This document shows, one piece after another, positions 49,924 through 58,076 of a stretch of 64,000 nucleotides of DNA (within the stretch, counting starts at the first letter, position 1; every line of letters starts with the position of its first letter). The stretch comes from Methylobacterium sp. E-005 (GTDB lineage: Bacteria > Pseudomonadota > Alphaproteobacteria > Rhizobiales > Beijerinckiaceae). The position numbers and the translations under genes are program-made. Where the stretch lies: the NCBI RefSeq assembly GCF_022829725.1, contig NZ_JAKSYG010000097.1, positions 47,558 through 111,557 on the forward strand, written 5' to 3'. The notes under the pieces are model-generated. The model searched no databases. It saw only the letters and a program-made list of their open reading frames with translations, and had not been told where the DNA came from.

Positions 49924-50128
49924 GGCATGCAGGAGCCGGCCGCGCGGCCCCATCCGTGTGCGCAGACGCACATCACAGCGGCGTGCGGCACACCAATTCA
50001 TGGTACGGCAGGAGACGTGCGGTACTCTTCAGCCGACAGCCTGCCGTAATCATTGCACTCTTCCCGGAACGGCGACGGGGTTTCGATCGTAACGGATCGG
50101 GATCGACGTCCGCAGATTCGTGATCGCC

Positions 50129-51070
50129 ATGTCCAATTCGTGTGGGCCGACCGTCCCGGCGGCCAATCAGGACCTCGTACTGCGCTTCTGGGGCGTCCGG
50201 GGCTCGACCCCGGTCAGCGGTCCGCAATACGTCGAGTTCGGTGGCAGCACCCCCTGCCTCGAGGTCCGGTGCGGCGAGCGCCTGTTCGTCGTCGATGCCG
50301 GCTCGGGCATCTACAATCTCGGCCAGGGCCATCGGACCGACCTGCCCCGGGAAGTCGACCTGCTGTTCAGCCACCTGCACCTCGATCACACGGCGGGGCT
50401 CCCCTTCTTCAAGCCCGCGGTGCTCGACTGCGACCGGGTGATCAACACCTATTGCGGCAATCTCGGCGGCGAATCGGCTGGCCCGACCCTCGACCGCCTG
50501 TTCGCGCCACCGCTCTTCCCGGTTACACTCGACAAGCTATGCTGCACCTTCAACCATCACGGTTTCGAGGCGGGCCAGACCCTGACCTTCCCGGACGGCA
50601 CCCGGGTCGACACGATCGCGCTCAACCATCCGCAGGGCTCGGTGGGCTACCGGTTCACGCATGGCGGACGGCGCCTGTGCCTGATCAGCGACATCGAGCA
50701 CAGCGACCCGTGGCCGGATCCGGCGCTCGCGGAGTTCGTCGCCGGGGCCGACCTGATGGTCTATGACGGCATGTTCACCGACGGCGAATATCCGACCTGC
50801 CGGGGCTGGGGCCATTCCACGTGGCAGAAGGGCGTCGAGCTGGCGCAGGTCGCGGGCGTGAAGGCGCTGGCCATCATCCACCTGCACCCGGCCCATTCCG
50901 ACACGGTGCTCCGCGACATGGAGGCCGATCTCCAGGCCGAGATGCCGACCGCCTTCATCGCCCGCGAATCCCAGAGCATCACGGTCGGCGCGCCCCGGAC
51001 CGTGAGCCGCCGGCCCAATGGTCGTCCCACCGTGGCGCGCGAGGTACGCCGCCGGGTCAGGGTCGCCTGA
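50129..51070 (+). CDS. Metallo-beta-lactamase-fold hydrolase (PhnP / RNase Z-like)
   Basis: The 313-residue protein has the metal-binding HLHLDHTAG (in LLFSHLHLDHTAGLPF, about residue 83), a following Asp in CLISDIEHSD and a late His in IIHLHPAHSD. The N-terminus LVLRFWGVRGSTPVSGPQYV is typical of the CBS-like / phosphoribosyl 1,2-cyclic phosphodiesterase branch. Such proteins hydrolyse phosphodiesters. Some in this branch are sensor-type proteins that respond to cyclic nucleotides. The substrate is unknown. A GTG at 50120 could add three residues. Confidence 0.86.
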   Translation: MSNSCGPTVPAANQDLVLRFWGVRGSTPVSGPQYVEFGGSTPCLEVRCGERLFVVDAGSGIYNLGQGHRTDLPREVDLLFSHLHLDHTAGLPFFKPAVLDCDRVINTYCGNLGGESAGPTLDRLFAPPLFPVTLDKLCCTFNHHGFEAGQTLTFPDGTRVDTIALNHPQGSVGYRFTHGGRRLCLISDIEHSDPWPDPALAEFVAGADLMVYDGMFTDGEYPTCRGWGHSTWQKGVELAQVAGVKALAIIHLHPAHSDTVLRDMEADLQAEMPTAFIARESQSITVGAPRTVSRRPNGRPTVAREVRRRVRVA

Positions 51071-51322
51071 TCAGGCCGAGTGACCGAGCGATCGGGCCGA
51101 GGCGCGGGCTTTACGGGTCCGGTTGAACCGGCCGAAGGCGAACAGCACGAACAGGGCGACGCCGATGGTCAGGATGCTCCAGCCGTAGTTGCTGATGAGC
51201 TGCGCATCGATCGGGTGGCCGATCCAGCCGAGGGCGACGAGCAGCCCGAAGACGGCGATCGCCGCTGAGACGAGCATCCCGACAATCATCACACGCACTC
51301 CGATGAATCGCGTCCGCGCCAT
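51071..51322 (-). CDS. Small membrane protein, 83 residues
   Basis: Two membrane helices (VMIVGMLVSAAIAVFGLLVA and YGWSILTIGVALFVLFAFGR) are joined by a short loop (GWIGHPIDAQLISN), with a basic C-terminus (FNRTRKARASARSLGHSA). The stop directly abuts the stop of the convergent hydrolase gene. ATG 51322 (MARTRF) is preferred to the long frame from 51580, which opens over the start region of the divergent dehydrogenase gene. The function is unknown. Confidence 0.6.
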   Translation of the reverse strand: MARTRFIGVRVMIVGMLVSAAIAVFGLLVALGWIGHPIDAQLISNYGWSILTIGVALFVLFAFGRFNRTRKARASARSLGHSA

Positions 51323-51536
51323 CCGATGCGACGCGGAAGACCGGGAAATGCGCGGGACCGGCAGCCGTTCCGTGCCGGCCTCGGACGCGGATGAGTAAAA
51401 GCTGGGCCGTTCGGCCTGCGGAAGGGCTGCAAACCGCGATCGTCGTACAGCACCTGATTGCCACGCCCTCCAGCCCCGCTCTAAGTAGGCCCCGTTACGG
51501 CGCCCCGGGGCGCGCGCGGAGCCCGAGACCACGGCG

Positions 51537-52781
51537 ATGACCGGCCCAGACAGCACGACCGCGAACACGATTGCGAACACCGCCCGGGACAGCGGGCCAG
51601 CCCCCCTGGTCGCCCCGGGTCCCCTGCGGCCGCAGGACCAGCTTGTGACGATCTACGGCGGCTCCGGCTTCCTGGGCCGGCACGTGGTCCGGGCGCTGGC
51701 CAAGCGCGGCTACCGGATCCGCGTCGCGGTGCGCCGGCCGGATCTGGCGCTGTTCCTGCAGCCCCTGGGTCAGGTCAACCAGATCGTGGCCGTGCAGGCG
51801 AATCTGCGCTACCCCGACTCGGTGAACCGCGCCGCCGAGCGCGCCGACGTGCTGATCAACCTCGTCGGCATCCTGCAGGAGACCGGCTCTCAGAGCTTCG
51901 CGCGGCTGCAGGTCGACGGGGCCGAGACGATCGCCCGCGCGGCGGCCCGGCAGGGCGCCCGGATGATCCACGTCTCGGCGATCGGGGCGGACCCGGCCTC
52001 GCCCTCACTCTATGCCCGCACCAAGGCCGAGGGCGAGGCGAAGGTCTTCGCCGTCTGCCCGAACGCGGTGGTCGTCCGCCCCTCGCTGATCTTCGGGCCG
52101 GGCGACGGCTTCTTCAACCGCTTCGCCGGGCTGGCCCGGGCGCTCCCGGTCCTGCCGCTCGCCGGCGGCCAGTCGCGCTTCCAGCCGGCCTTCGTGGGCG
52201 ACGTCGCGGAGGCGATCGCCCGTGCGGTCGACGGTACGCTCACGGGCGGGAAGGTCTATGAGCTGGGCGGCCCGGAGGTGGGCACGCTGGAGCACTTCGT
52301 GCGCTACATGCTGAAGACCATCCGGCGCAAACGCGTCGTGGTCGATCTGCCCCTGCCGGCGGCGAAGCTCCAGGCCCGGCTGCTGGAGATCGCCGACACC
52401 CTGACCTTCGGCCTTCTGCCCGACACGCTCAAGCTCACCCGCGATCAGGTCATCCTGCTTCAGAACGACAACGTCGTCTCGGAAGCCGCCAAGGCCGAGG
52501 GCCGGACCTTTGAGGGGATGGGGATCATCCCGACCGCCGCCGAGGCGGTGGTTCCGGGCTACCTCTGGACTTACCGCAAGGCCGGCCAGTTCTCCACGGA
52601 GCGGGATCTGGAGCACCTGTCGGAGGTGCCCGACACGATGGCGCCGCGGCCGCTGGCGGCTACGTCACAGCACCGGCCCCAGACCGCCTCCGGCCCGGCG
52701 ATCGGCGCCGATGCCGGAAGCTCGCCGGGCGCCACGCCGAGCGGCATGGGCGTGCGCTGGGGGACCCGGAAGCCGAGCTAG
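51537..52781 (+). CDS. Complex I NDUFA9-like / atypical short-chain dehydrogenase
   Basis: The 414-residue protein starts with a disordered tail and a Rossmann nucleotide-binding motif VTIYGGSGFLGRHVVRALAK (about residues 37-56). It continues with MIHVSAIGADPASPSLYART and VVRPSLIFGPGDGFFNRFAG, the marks of the NDUFA9 branch of extended SDR proteins. These bind NAD(P)H, and the mitochondrial relative is a complex I accessory subunit. The SYK triad is incomplete (Tyr in SPSLYARTKAE present, with Lys). No complex I genes are nearby. The C-terminus (about 365-414) is low in complexity. Confidence 0.88.
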   Translation: MTGPDSTTANTIANTARDSGPAPLVAPGPLRPQDQLVTIYGGSGFLGRHVVRALAKRGYRIRVAVRRPDLALFLQPLGQVNQIVAVQANLRYPDSVNRAAERADVLINLVGILQETGSQSFARLQVDGAETIARAAARQGARMIHVSAIGADPASPSLYARTKAEGEAKVFAVCPNAVVVRPSLIFGPGDGFFNRFAGLARALPVLPLAGGQSRFQPAFVGDVAEAIARAVDGTLTGGKVYELGGPEVGTLEHFVRYMLKTIRRKRVVVDLPLPAAKLQARLLEIADTLTFGLLPDTLKLTRDQVILLQNDNVVSEAAKAEGRTFEGMGIIPTAAEAVVPGYLWTYRKAGQFSTERDLEHLSEVPDTMAPRPLAATSQHRPQTASGPAIGADAGSSPGATPSGMGVRWGTRKPS

Positions 52782-52822
52782 GTGGTGAGCCCCATCCGCA
52801 TCCGCGCCGCCCTGGCTTGGAC

Positions 52823-53788
52823 ATGAGGCGCATCCTCGTCACCGGCGCCGCCGGCTTCGTCGCCGGGCACGTCCTGCCGCTCCTGGTTGCGGCGGGCGAC
52901 CGCGTGGCGGGGATCGGCCGCGGATGCGCCCCCCGGCTGCCGGAGGGCGTGACCTACGAGACCGTGGATCTCCTCGACGAGGCGGCACTCCGCGGCGTCG
53001 TGGCCCGCTTCCGGCCGACCGAGATCCTGCATCTGGCAGGCCTCGCCTCGGTGGCGGATTCCGCGAGCGGGCCGGGGCAGACGTGGCGGGTGAACGTCAA
53101 CGGCCTGATGAACCTCGTCGCCGCCGTCGAGGCCGTGCCCGGCTGTACGTTCTTCGACGTCAGTTCCGGCGAGGTCTACGGCAGCGCCTTCCTGGCCGGC
53201 CACGCGCTGACCGAGGCGGCCGAGCCGCTGCCGCGCAACACCTATGCCCGGTCGAAATGGGTCGGCGAGCAGCTCCTGCGCGATCTCCTGCCCCGGATCG
53301 GGGTGAAGCTCGTGGTGCTGCGGCCGTTCAACCATATCGGCCCGGGCCAGGACGAGCGCTTCGTGGTGGCCTCCTTCGCGGGCCAGATCGCCCGGATCGA
53401 GGCCGGTCTGGTGCCGCCCTGCCTGGAGGTCGGCAACCTCTCCTCCCACCGCGACTTCCTCGACGTCGCGGATGTGGCGCAGGCCTATGCCGACCTGATC
53501 AGACAGTCGGATTCGCTGAGGGACGGCAGCGTGTTCAACATCAGCTCCGGCGTGCCGCGGACGATCGCCAGCGTGCTCGAGGATCTGCGTACCCGCGCCC
53601 GCGTGCCCTTCGAGATCCGGGTCGCCCCCGAGCGGGTGCGCCCGGCCGAGATCCCGATGGCGGCCGGCGATGCCGGGCTTTTGCGCGCCATGACCGGCTG
53701 GCGGCCGCGCGTCGCCTGGGATGCCGCCGTGAACCGGGTGCTGGACGATGCAAGGGCGCGACTGGCGGCCGCGCACAGCGGTGGATGA
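52823..53788 (+). CDS. NAD-dependent epimerase/dehydratase (extended SDR, GDP-sugar type)
   Basis: The 321-residue protein has the Rossmann motif ILVTGAAGFVAGHVLPLL at residues 4-21, the active-site Ser region FFDVSSGEVYGSAFLAG and the YxxxK pair in YARSKWVGEQLL. A substrate-binding stretch follows: VLRPFNHIGPGQDERFVVAS and SSHRDFLDVADVAQAYADLI. This is the GDP-mannose 4,6-dehydratase / GDP-4-keto-6-deoxymannose reductase branch, so a role in nucleotide-sugar conversion for a surface glycan is likely. ATG 52823 follows TTG 52817 by two codons, and ATG is preferred. It is encoded 41 bp after the NDUFA9-like gene. Confidence 0.88.
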   Translation: MRRILVTGAAGFVAGHVLPLLVAAGDRVAGIGRGCAPRLPEGVTYETVDLLDEAALRGVVARFRPTEILHLAGLASVADSASGPGQTWRVNVNGLMNLVAAVEAVPGCTFFDVSSGEVYGSAFLAGHALTEAAEPLPRNTYARSKWVGEQLLRDLLPRIGVKLVVLRPFNHIGPGQDERFVVASFAGQIARIEAGLVPPCLEVGNLSSHRDFLDVADVAQAYADLIRQSDSLRDGSVFNISSGVPRTIASVLEDLRTRARVPFEIRVAPERVRPAEIPMAAGDAGLLRAMTGWRPRVAWDAAVNRVLDDARARLAAAHSGG

Positions 53789-53806
53789 GGCGGACCAGCG
53801 CCCCCG

Positions 53807-55009
53807 CTACCGCACCACCCCCTTCGCCTTGAGCGCGTCCTGCGCCTCCACCGAATACTCCAACTGCTCCGCCAGGATCTCCGCGCCCGAATCCCCGAGC
53901 CCGGGCGGCATCCGGCGCACCGGCAGGCGCCGCCCGTCGAGCCGGTAGGGCGGGGCGATGACGTGGGCATTGTCGGAGCCGCCGACCACGAGGCCGGCCT
54001 CCCGGGCGCGGTCGCAGGTCAGGGCCTCGCGCAGGCCCATCACCTCGCCGCAGGGAATGCCGGCGGCCCGCAGCTTGGCGATCAGCGGGCCGCGCTGCCA
54101 TTGCGCCAGCGCGGCCTCCAGCACCGGGATGAAGGCGGAGCGGTTCTTCGAGCGGTCGAGGTTGGTGGCGAAACGCGGATCGGCGACCAAGTCCGGCCGC
54201 TCCAGCACCTGCTCGCAGAAGCGGCGGTACTGGCCGTTGTTGCCCACCGTGATCACCACGGGCCCGTCCGCCGCCTCGAACACCCCGTAGGGCACGATCG
54301 AGGGATGGGCGTTGCCGTAGCGGGGCGGATCGATGCCCCGGGCCAGCGCCTCCAGACCGTAATAGGAGGTCAGCGCCACGCCGCAATCGAACAGGGCGAG
54401 GTCGATCGCCTTGCCGCGCCCGGTGCGCTCCCGCTGGAACAGGGCCGCGAGCACGGCCTGGGCGGCGAACTGGCCGGTGAACAGGTCCACCGCCGCGACC
54501 CCGAACTTCAGCGGCGGCCCCCCGGCCTCGCCATTGAGCGCCATCACGCCGGATTCGCCCTGCACCACGAGGTCGTAGCCGGGCCGGCCCGCCTCCGAGC
54601 CGTCGGACGCATAGCCGGCGATGGAACAGTAGATCAGCCCGGAATTCTCCGCCGACAGCGCCGCGTAGCCGAGGCCGAGCTTGTCGGCACCGCCGGTCTT
54701 GAAGTTCTGCACCAGCACGTCGCTCTCGCGGGCGAGCGCCTTCACGATCGCCAGCCCCTCCGGCGTGGCGAGGTCGACGCCGATCGAGCGCTTGTTGCGG
54801 TTGACGCTGTCGAAATACGAGGTGTTGCCGGGGCTGGTCGGGACGCCCCAGTCGCGGGTGTCGTCGCCGCGCTCCGGGTGCTCGACCTTGATCACGTCGG
54901 CGCCGAGGTCGCCCAGCACCTGCGCGCACCAGGGCCCCGCCAGGACCCGGGACAGGTCGAGCACCCGGATCCCGGCGAGCGGCAGATCGTGAGCCGGATC
55001 AGCATCCAT
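53807..55009 (-). CDS. CoA-transferase family III (CaiB/BaiF)
   Basis: The 400-residue enzyme has LAGIRVLDLSRVLAGPWCAQ, DVIKVEHPERGDDTRDWGVP and RNKRSIGVDLATPEGLAIVK at the front. The catalytic Asp is in GRPGYDLVVQGESGVMAL (Asp146). Family III enzymes move CoA between an acyl-CoA donor and a carboxylate. It could activate the acid that feeds the beta-oxidation genes to its right, since no acyl-CoA ligase is found in the window. ATG 55009 is used. It is separated from the IclR operon by a large palindromic element. It converges with the epimerase gene. Confidence 0.92.
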   Translation of the reverse strand: MDADPAHDLPLAGIRVLDLSRVLAGPWCAQVLGDLGADVIKVEHPERGDDTRDWGVPTSPGNTSYFDSVNRNKRSIGVDLATPEGLAIVKALARESDVLVQNFKTGGADKLGLGYAALSAENSGLIYCSIAGYASDGSEAGRPGYDLVVQGESGVMALNGEAGGPPLKFGVAAVDLFTGQFAAQAVLAALFQRERTGRGKAIDLALFDCGVALTSYYGLEALARGIDPPRYGNAHPSIVPYGVFEAADGPVVITVGNNGQYRRFCEQVLERPDLVADPRFATNLDRSKNRSAFIPVLEAALAQWQRGPLIAKLRAAGIPCGEVMGLREALTCDRAREAGLVVGGSDNAHVIAPPYRLDGRRLPVRRMPPGLGDSGAEILAEQLEYSVEAQDALKAKGVVR

Positions 55010-55047
55010 CGGAGAGGTCCTCGATACAGGGGGCTTGGCTCAAGAAA

Positions 55048-55173
55048 GTCCTGGTTTCAAAAGGTCTTCGACCTTTTGCGGGTCCAGGGCGGAGCCCTGG
55101 TGGGTTTGGGCGAAGCCCAACAACGGGGTTCCGCCCCGACACCCCGCCAAAGGGCTCGCCCTCTGGAAACCCC
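55048..55173. repeat. Mosaic palindromic element, copy B (four to five modules, inverted relative to copy A)
   Basis: In plus orientation: AAAAGGTCTTCGACCTTTT, then CCAGGGCGGAGCCCTGG, TTGGGCGAAGCCCAA, CGGGGTTCCGCCCCG and finally CCAAAGGGCTCGCCCTCTGG. Its reverse complement follows copy A module by module. It fills the space between the CoA-transferase and IclR genes. Confidence 0.88.
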
Positions 55174-55184
55174 GTCTTCACGGC

Positions 55185-56000
55185 TCAAGCCCCCATCACG
55201 CCGTCGAGGCTGCGCACGGCCTCGATCAGCTTCGGACGCGCCACGTCCAGGAGGAAGCGCGCGTCGGTGATGACGGTGGGGGCACCGCAATTGACCGCCA
55301 TGGGCGGCAGCCCGCCGCCTGGATGGAACCCGACCGCGATGGCGCAGACCGTCTCCTGCCACTCGCCGAACGAGGTGCAGCAGCCGATCTCCCGGTGCTC
55401 GTCCACCGCCCGGTCGAGGCTGGCCCGCAGGGCCGGCCAGGCCACGGGATCCAGCGCCTCCAGATCCTCGTAGAGGCCGGCGCGCTCCCGGTCGGGGCAG
55501 ACCGCCACATAGGCCCGGCCCATGGCGCTGCGGGCGAGGGAGATGCGCGAGCCGGTGTCGAGGTTGAGCGAGATCGCCGCCGGGCCGCGCTGGCAATCGA
55601 CGTAGCGCATGCTGAGCCGGTCGCGCACGCCGAGCCCGACCGAGGCGTTGGCCGCCTCCGCCACCGCCCGCAGGACCGGCCGGGCGATGGCCCGCACGTC
55701 GAGACCGCCGAGGGCCGCGGAGCTCAGCGCGATGGTCGCGGTGCCGAGCCGATAGCGGCCGAGCTCGGGCTCGTGCTGCAGGTAGCCGAGCTTGGTCAGC
55801 GTGTAGGTGAGCCGCGACACGGTGGAGCGCGGCAGGCCGCAGGCCTCGGCGATGTCGTGGTTGGCAAGGCTCGTCCGGCCCGGGCCGAAGCAGGCGAGCA
55901 CCGCCAGCCCCCGGGCCAAAGCCGTGACGAAGTGGCGATCCTCCTTGGGGCCGGCCCCGGCGGCATCGGGCTCGGCCAGCAGGGTCTGTCCGTCCCTCAT
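55185..56000 (-). CDS. IclR-family transcriptional regulator
   Basis: The 271-residue regulator has an N-terminal winged helix (about residues 25-90, ALARGLAVLACFGPGRTSLA and EACGLPRSTVSRLTYTLTKL). A C-terminal effector-binding IclR domain follows (about 105-265, with ISLARSAMGRAYVAVCPDRE and AVDEHREIGCCTSFGEWQET). The pattern is that of PcaR/PcaU-like regulators of aromatic or dicarboxylic acid catabolism. Its ATG overlaps the enoyl-CoA hydratase stop, so it is the last gene of a three-gene operon whose promoter faces the FadJ-like gene. Two palindromes in that promoter region are probable targets. Confidence 0.92.
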   Translation of the reverse strand: MRDGQTLLAEPDAAGAGPKEDRHFVTALARGLAVLACFGPGRTSLANHDIAEACGLPRSTVSRLTYTLTKLGYLQHEPELGRYRLGTATIALSSAALGGLDVRAIARPVLRAVAEAANASVGLGVRDRLSMRYVDCQRGPAAISLNLDTGSRISLARSAMGRAYVAVCPDRERAGLYEDLEALDPVAWPALRASLDRAVDEHREIGCCTSFGEWQETVCAIAVGFHPGGGLPPMAVNCGAPTVITDARFLLDVARPKLIEAVRSLDGVMGA

Positions 56001-56734
56001 CGGCGCAGGAACGCCGCGAAGGCCGCCTGCGCCTCCGGACCGCGGCGCAGCGCGTGGAACACCTCCGCCTCCTCGGCCAGCGTACGGGCGACGGGCTCGT
56101 CCTGGCCGCGGCGCAGGGCCCGCTTGGTCGCGGCGATCGAGGTCCGGGGGAGGGCGGCGAGGGACCGGGCCTTGGCGAGGGCCATCGCCAGCGCCGTCCC
56201 CTTGGGTACGGCAGCGTTGACGAGGCCGGCCGACACGGCCTCCGCGGCCGTGAACGGCTCGCCGAGCATCAGCAGCTCGGCGGCCCGCTTCGATCCGGCC
56301 GTCAGGGGCAGCAGGTAGCTCGATCCGCCCTCGGGACTGAGGCCCAATGCCGTGAAGGGCAGGCGGAACCGGGCGCTATCCCCCGCATATGCGAGGTCGC
56401 AATGGAGCAGCAGCGTCGTGCCGATGCCGACCGCGTGGCCCTCCACCGCCGCCACGACCGGCTTCGGGCAGGCGCGCAGGGCCTTCAGGAAGGTCAGGCC
56501 GGGGCTGTCGCCCCCGGTCTCGACATCCTGGAAATCCTTGAGGTCGTTGCCGGCCGTGAAGCAGCCGTCGGCGCCGGTGAGCACGACGGCGGCCACGCTC
56601 TCGTCTCCCGCCACAGCCCGGAAGGCTTCGGTCAGCTCCGCATAGGCGGCGCGATCGAGGGCGTTGCGCCGCTCCGGCCGGTCGATGGTGACCAGCCGGA
56701 TCCCGGGCTCCGGCTCGGCGAGGCGGATGCTCAC
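55997..56734 (-). CDS. Enoyl-CoA hydratase/isomerase family protein
   Basis: The 245-residue crotonase-fold protein has DRPERRNALDRAAYAELTEA, the first oxyanion loop CFTAGNDLKDFQD, VEGHAVGIGTTLLLHCDLAY and SPEGGSSYLLPLTAGSKRA. The catalytic Glu of the second loop (LGLSPEGG) is present. Only the hydratase Glu pattern is incomplete, so isomerase activity is equally possible. GTG 56734 overlaps the stop of the upstream nitronate monooxygenase-like gene (GTGA). The stop overlaps the IclR start. Confidence 0.9.
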   Translation of the reverse strand: MSIRLAEPEPGIRLVTIDRPERRNALDRAAYAELTEAFRAVAGDESVAAVVLTGADGCFTAGNDLKDFQDVETGGDSPGLTFLKALRACPKPVVAAVEGHAVGIGTTLLLHCDLAYAGDSARFRLPFTALGLSPEGGSSYLLPLTAGSKRAAELLMLGEPFTAAEAVSAGLVNAAVPKGTALAMALAKARSLAALPRTSIAATKRALRRGQDEPVARTLAEEAEVFHALRRGPEAQAAFAAFLRR

Positions 56735-57759
56735 GGCGCGGCCTCGCTCGCGTAATCCGCCGACACCCCGGCCATCCGCGCCCGCGCCGCCGCGTAGTCC
56801 CGGGCGAGCCGCGCGACGAGGTCGGCCGTGGCCGGCGCGTCCGCGATGGTGCCGACGCCCTGGCCCGCCCCCCAGACGTCCCGCCACGCCTTCACGCTGG
56901 CGCTGCCGAAATCCATCGCGGTCTTGTCGCGCACCGGCAGCGCCTCGGGATCGAGCCCCGACGCGCGGATGCTCGGCGTCAGGTAGTTGCCCGGCACGCC
57001 CGTGAAGTAGGGGGTGTAGAGGATGTCGGACGCCGCGCTGCCGGTGATCATGTCCTTGTAGCCGGGGACCGCGTTCGCCTCCCGGGTGGCGATGAAGCGG
57101 GTGCCCATATAGGCGAGGTCGGCGCCCATGGCCTGGGCGGCCAGGATCGAAGCGCCCGAGGTGATCGCCCCCGACAGGATCAGCGGCCCGTCGTAGAACC
57201 GCCGGATCTCGCCGATCAACGCGAAGGGGCTCAGCGTCCCCGCGTGGCCCCCCGCCCCGGCGCAGACCAGGATCAGCCCGTCGACGCCGGCCTCCAGCGC
57301 CTTCTCGGCGTGGCGGACATTGGTGACGTCGTGGAACACCACGCCGCCATAGGCATGGACCGGGCGGATCACCGCGTCCGGCGCCCGCAGCGAGGTGATG
57401 ATGATCGGCACGCGGTGCCGGACGCAGGCCTCGACATCCTGCGCCAGACGGTCGTTCGAGGCGTGGACGATCTGGTTCACCGCGAAGGGCGCAATTCTCT
57501 TCGACGGATCCGCCGCCCGGGCCTCGGCAAGGGTCTGGGTGATCCGCGTGAGCCACGCGTCCAGCAGCTCGGCCGGCCGGGCGTTGAGCGCCGGGAAGGA
57601 GCCGACCACGCCCGACAGGCATTGCGCGATCACCAGCTCCGGTCCGGAGACGATGAACATCGGCGCGCAGATCACCGGCAGGGCGAGCCGGCCGCGCAGG
57701 ATCTCGGGCAGGCGCCCGGCGGTGGGCTGCTCAGGGAACCGCGCGGGACCGTCGCTCAC
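56731..57759 (-). CDS. Nitronate monooxygenase-like FMN oxidoreductase
   Basis: The 342-residue TIM-barrel flavoprotein has LRGRLALPVICAPMFIVSGP at the front, the catalytic region LILVCAGAGGHAGTLSPFAL with His, and LILSGAITSGASILAAQAMG plus ADLAYMGTRFIATREANAV for FMN binding. Members oxidise nitronates or act as enoyl reductases. In fatty-acid clusters they may act on acyl-CoA derivatives. GTG 57759 (VSDGPARFPEQ) with GGGGAACG upstream is preferred to the longer Arg-rich form from 57885. It is the first gene of the operon with the enoyl-CoA hydratase and IclR genes. Confidence 0.88.
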   Translation of the reverse strand: MSDGPARFPEQPTAGRLPEILRGRLALPVICAPMFIVSGPELVIAQCLSGVVGSFPALNARPAELLDAWLTRITQTLAEARAADPSKRIAPFAVNQIVHASNDRLAQDVEACVRHRVPIIITSLRAPDAVIRPVHAYGGVVFHDVTNVRHAEKALEAGVDGLILVCAGAGGHAGTLSPFALIGEIRRFYDGPLILSGAITSGASILAAQAMGADLAYMGTRFIATREANAVPGYKDMITGSAASDILYTPYFTGVPGNYLTPSIRASGLDPEALPVRDKTAMDFGSASVKAWRDVWGAGQGVGTIADAPATADLVARLARDYAAARARMAGVSADYASEAAP

Positions 57760-57940
57760 CGCCCGTTCCCCACCTGAGCCTGACAGGCGCTCACGCCCCG
57801 ATCGATGCCATGCACGGCGCTTCCCCTGCTTTCGAGAGCCCGGCGCACGTTCGCCTGACAGCGCCCGCAACCGAGTCTTGTTCAATGCGGTTTTGATGAC
57901 ACGACGCCTGGGTCACGGTCAAACCGGTTCGTGCAAATTG

Positions 57941-57955
57941 TTCCGCACTGCGGAA
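57941..57955. promoter_or_regulatory. Candidate IclR operator 1 (perfect 15-bp palindrome)
   Basis: TTCCGCA-C-TGCGGAA, within the 317-bp divergent region 57760-58076. It resembles IclR-family sites of the TTCCGC/GCGGAA kind. It lies 182 bp upstream of the nitronate monooxygenase-like gene and 122 bp upstream of the FadJ-like gene. The rest of the region holds no gene. Confidence 0.6.
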
Positions 57956-58043
57956 TGACCTGTCAGGACGCGCGGATAGTCACCGTACGTTCTTGACGAG
58001 ATCAGTTGCTCAGACCAACATCGCTCCGACAAGCAGACTGCGG

Positions 58044-58058
58044 TTCTGCATTGCAGAA
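58044..58058. promoter_or_regulatory. Candidate IclR operator 2 (perfect 15-bp palindrome)
   Basis: TTCTGCA-T-TGCAGAA, the same palindrome as operator 1 except for one changed base in each arm and the centre base. It ends 18 bp before the GTG start of the FadJ-like gene and just before its ribosome-binding site, a position suited to repression. Confidence 0.6.
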
Positions 58059-58076
58059 TACAAAAGGGAGTCCCGG

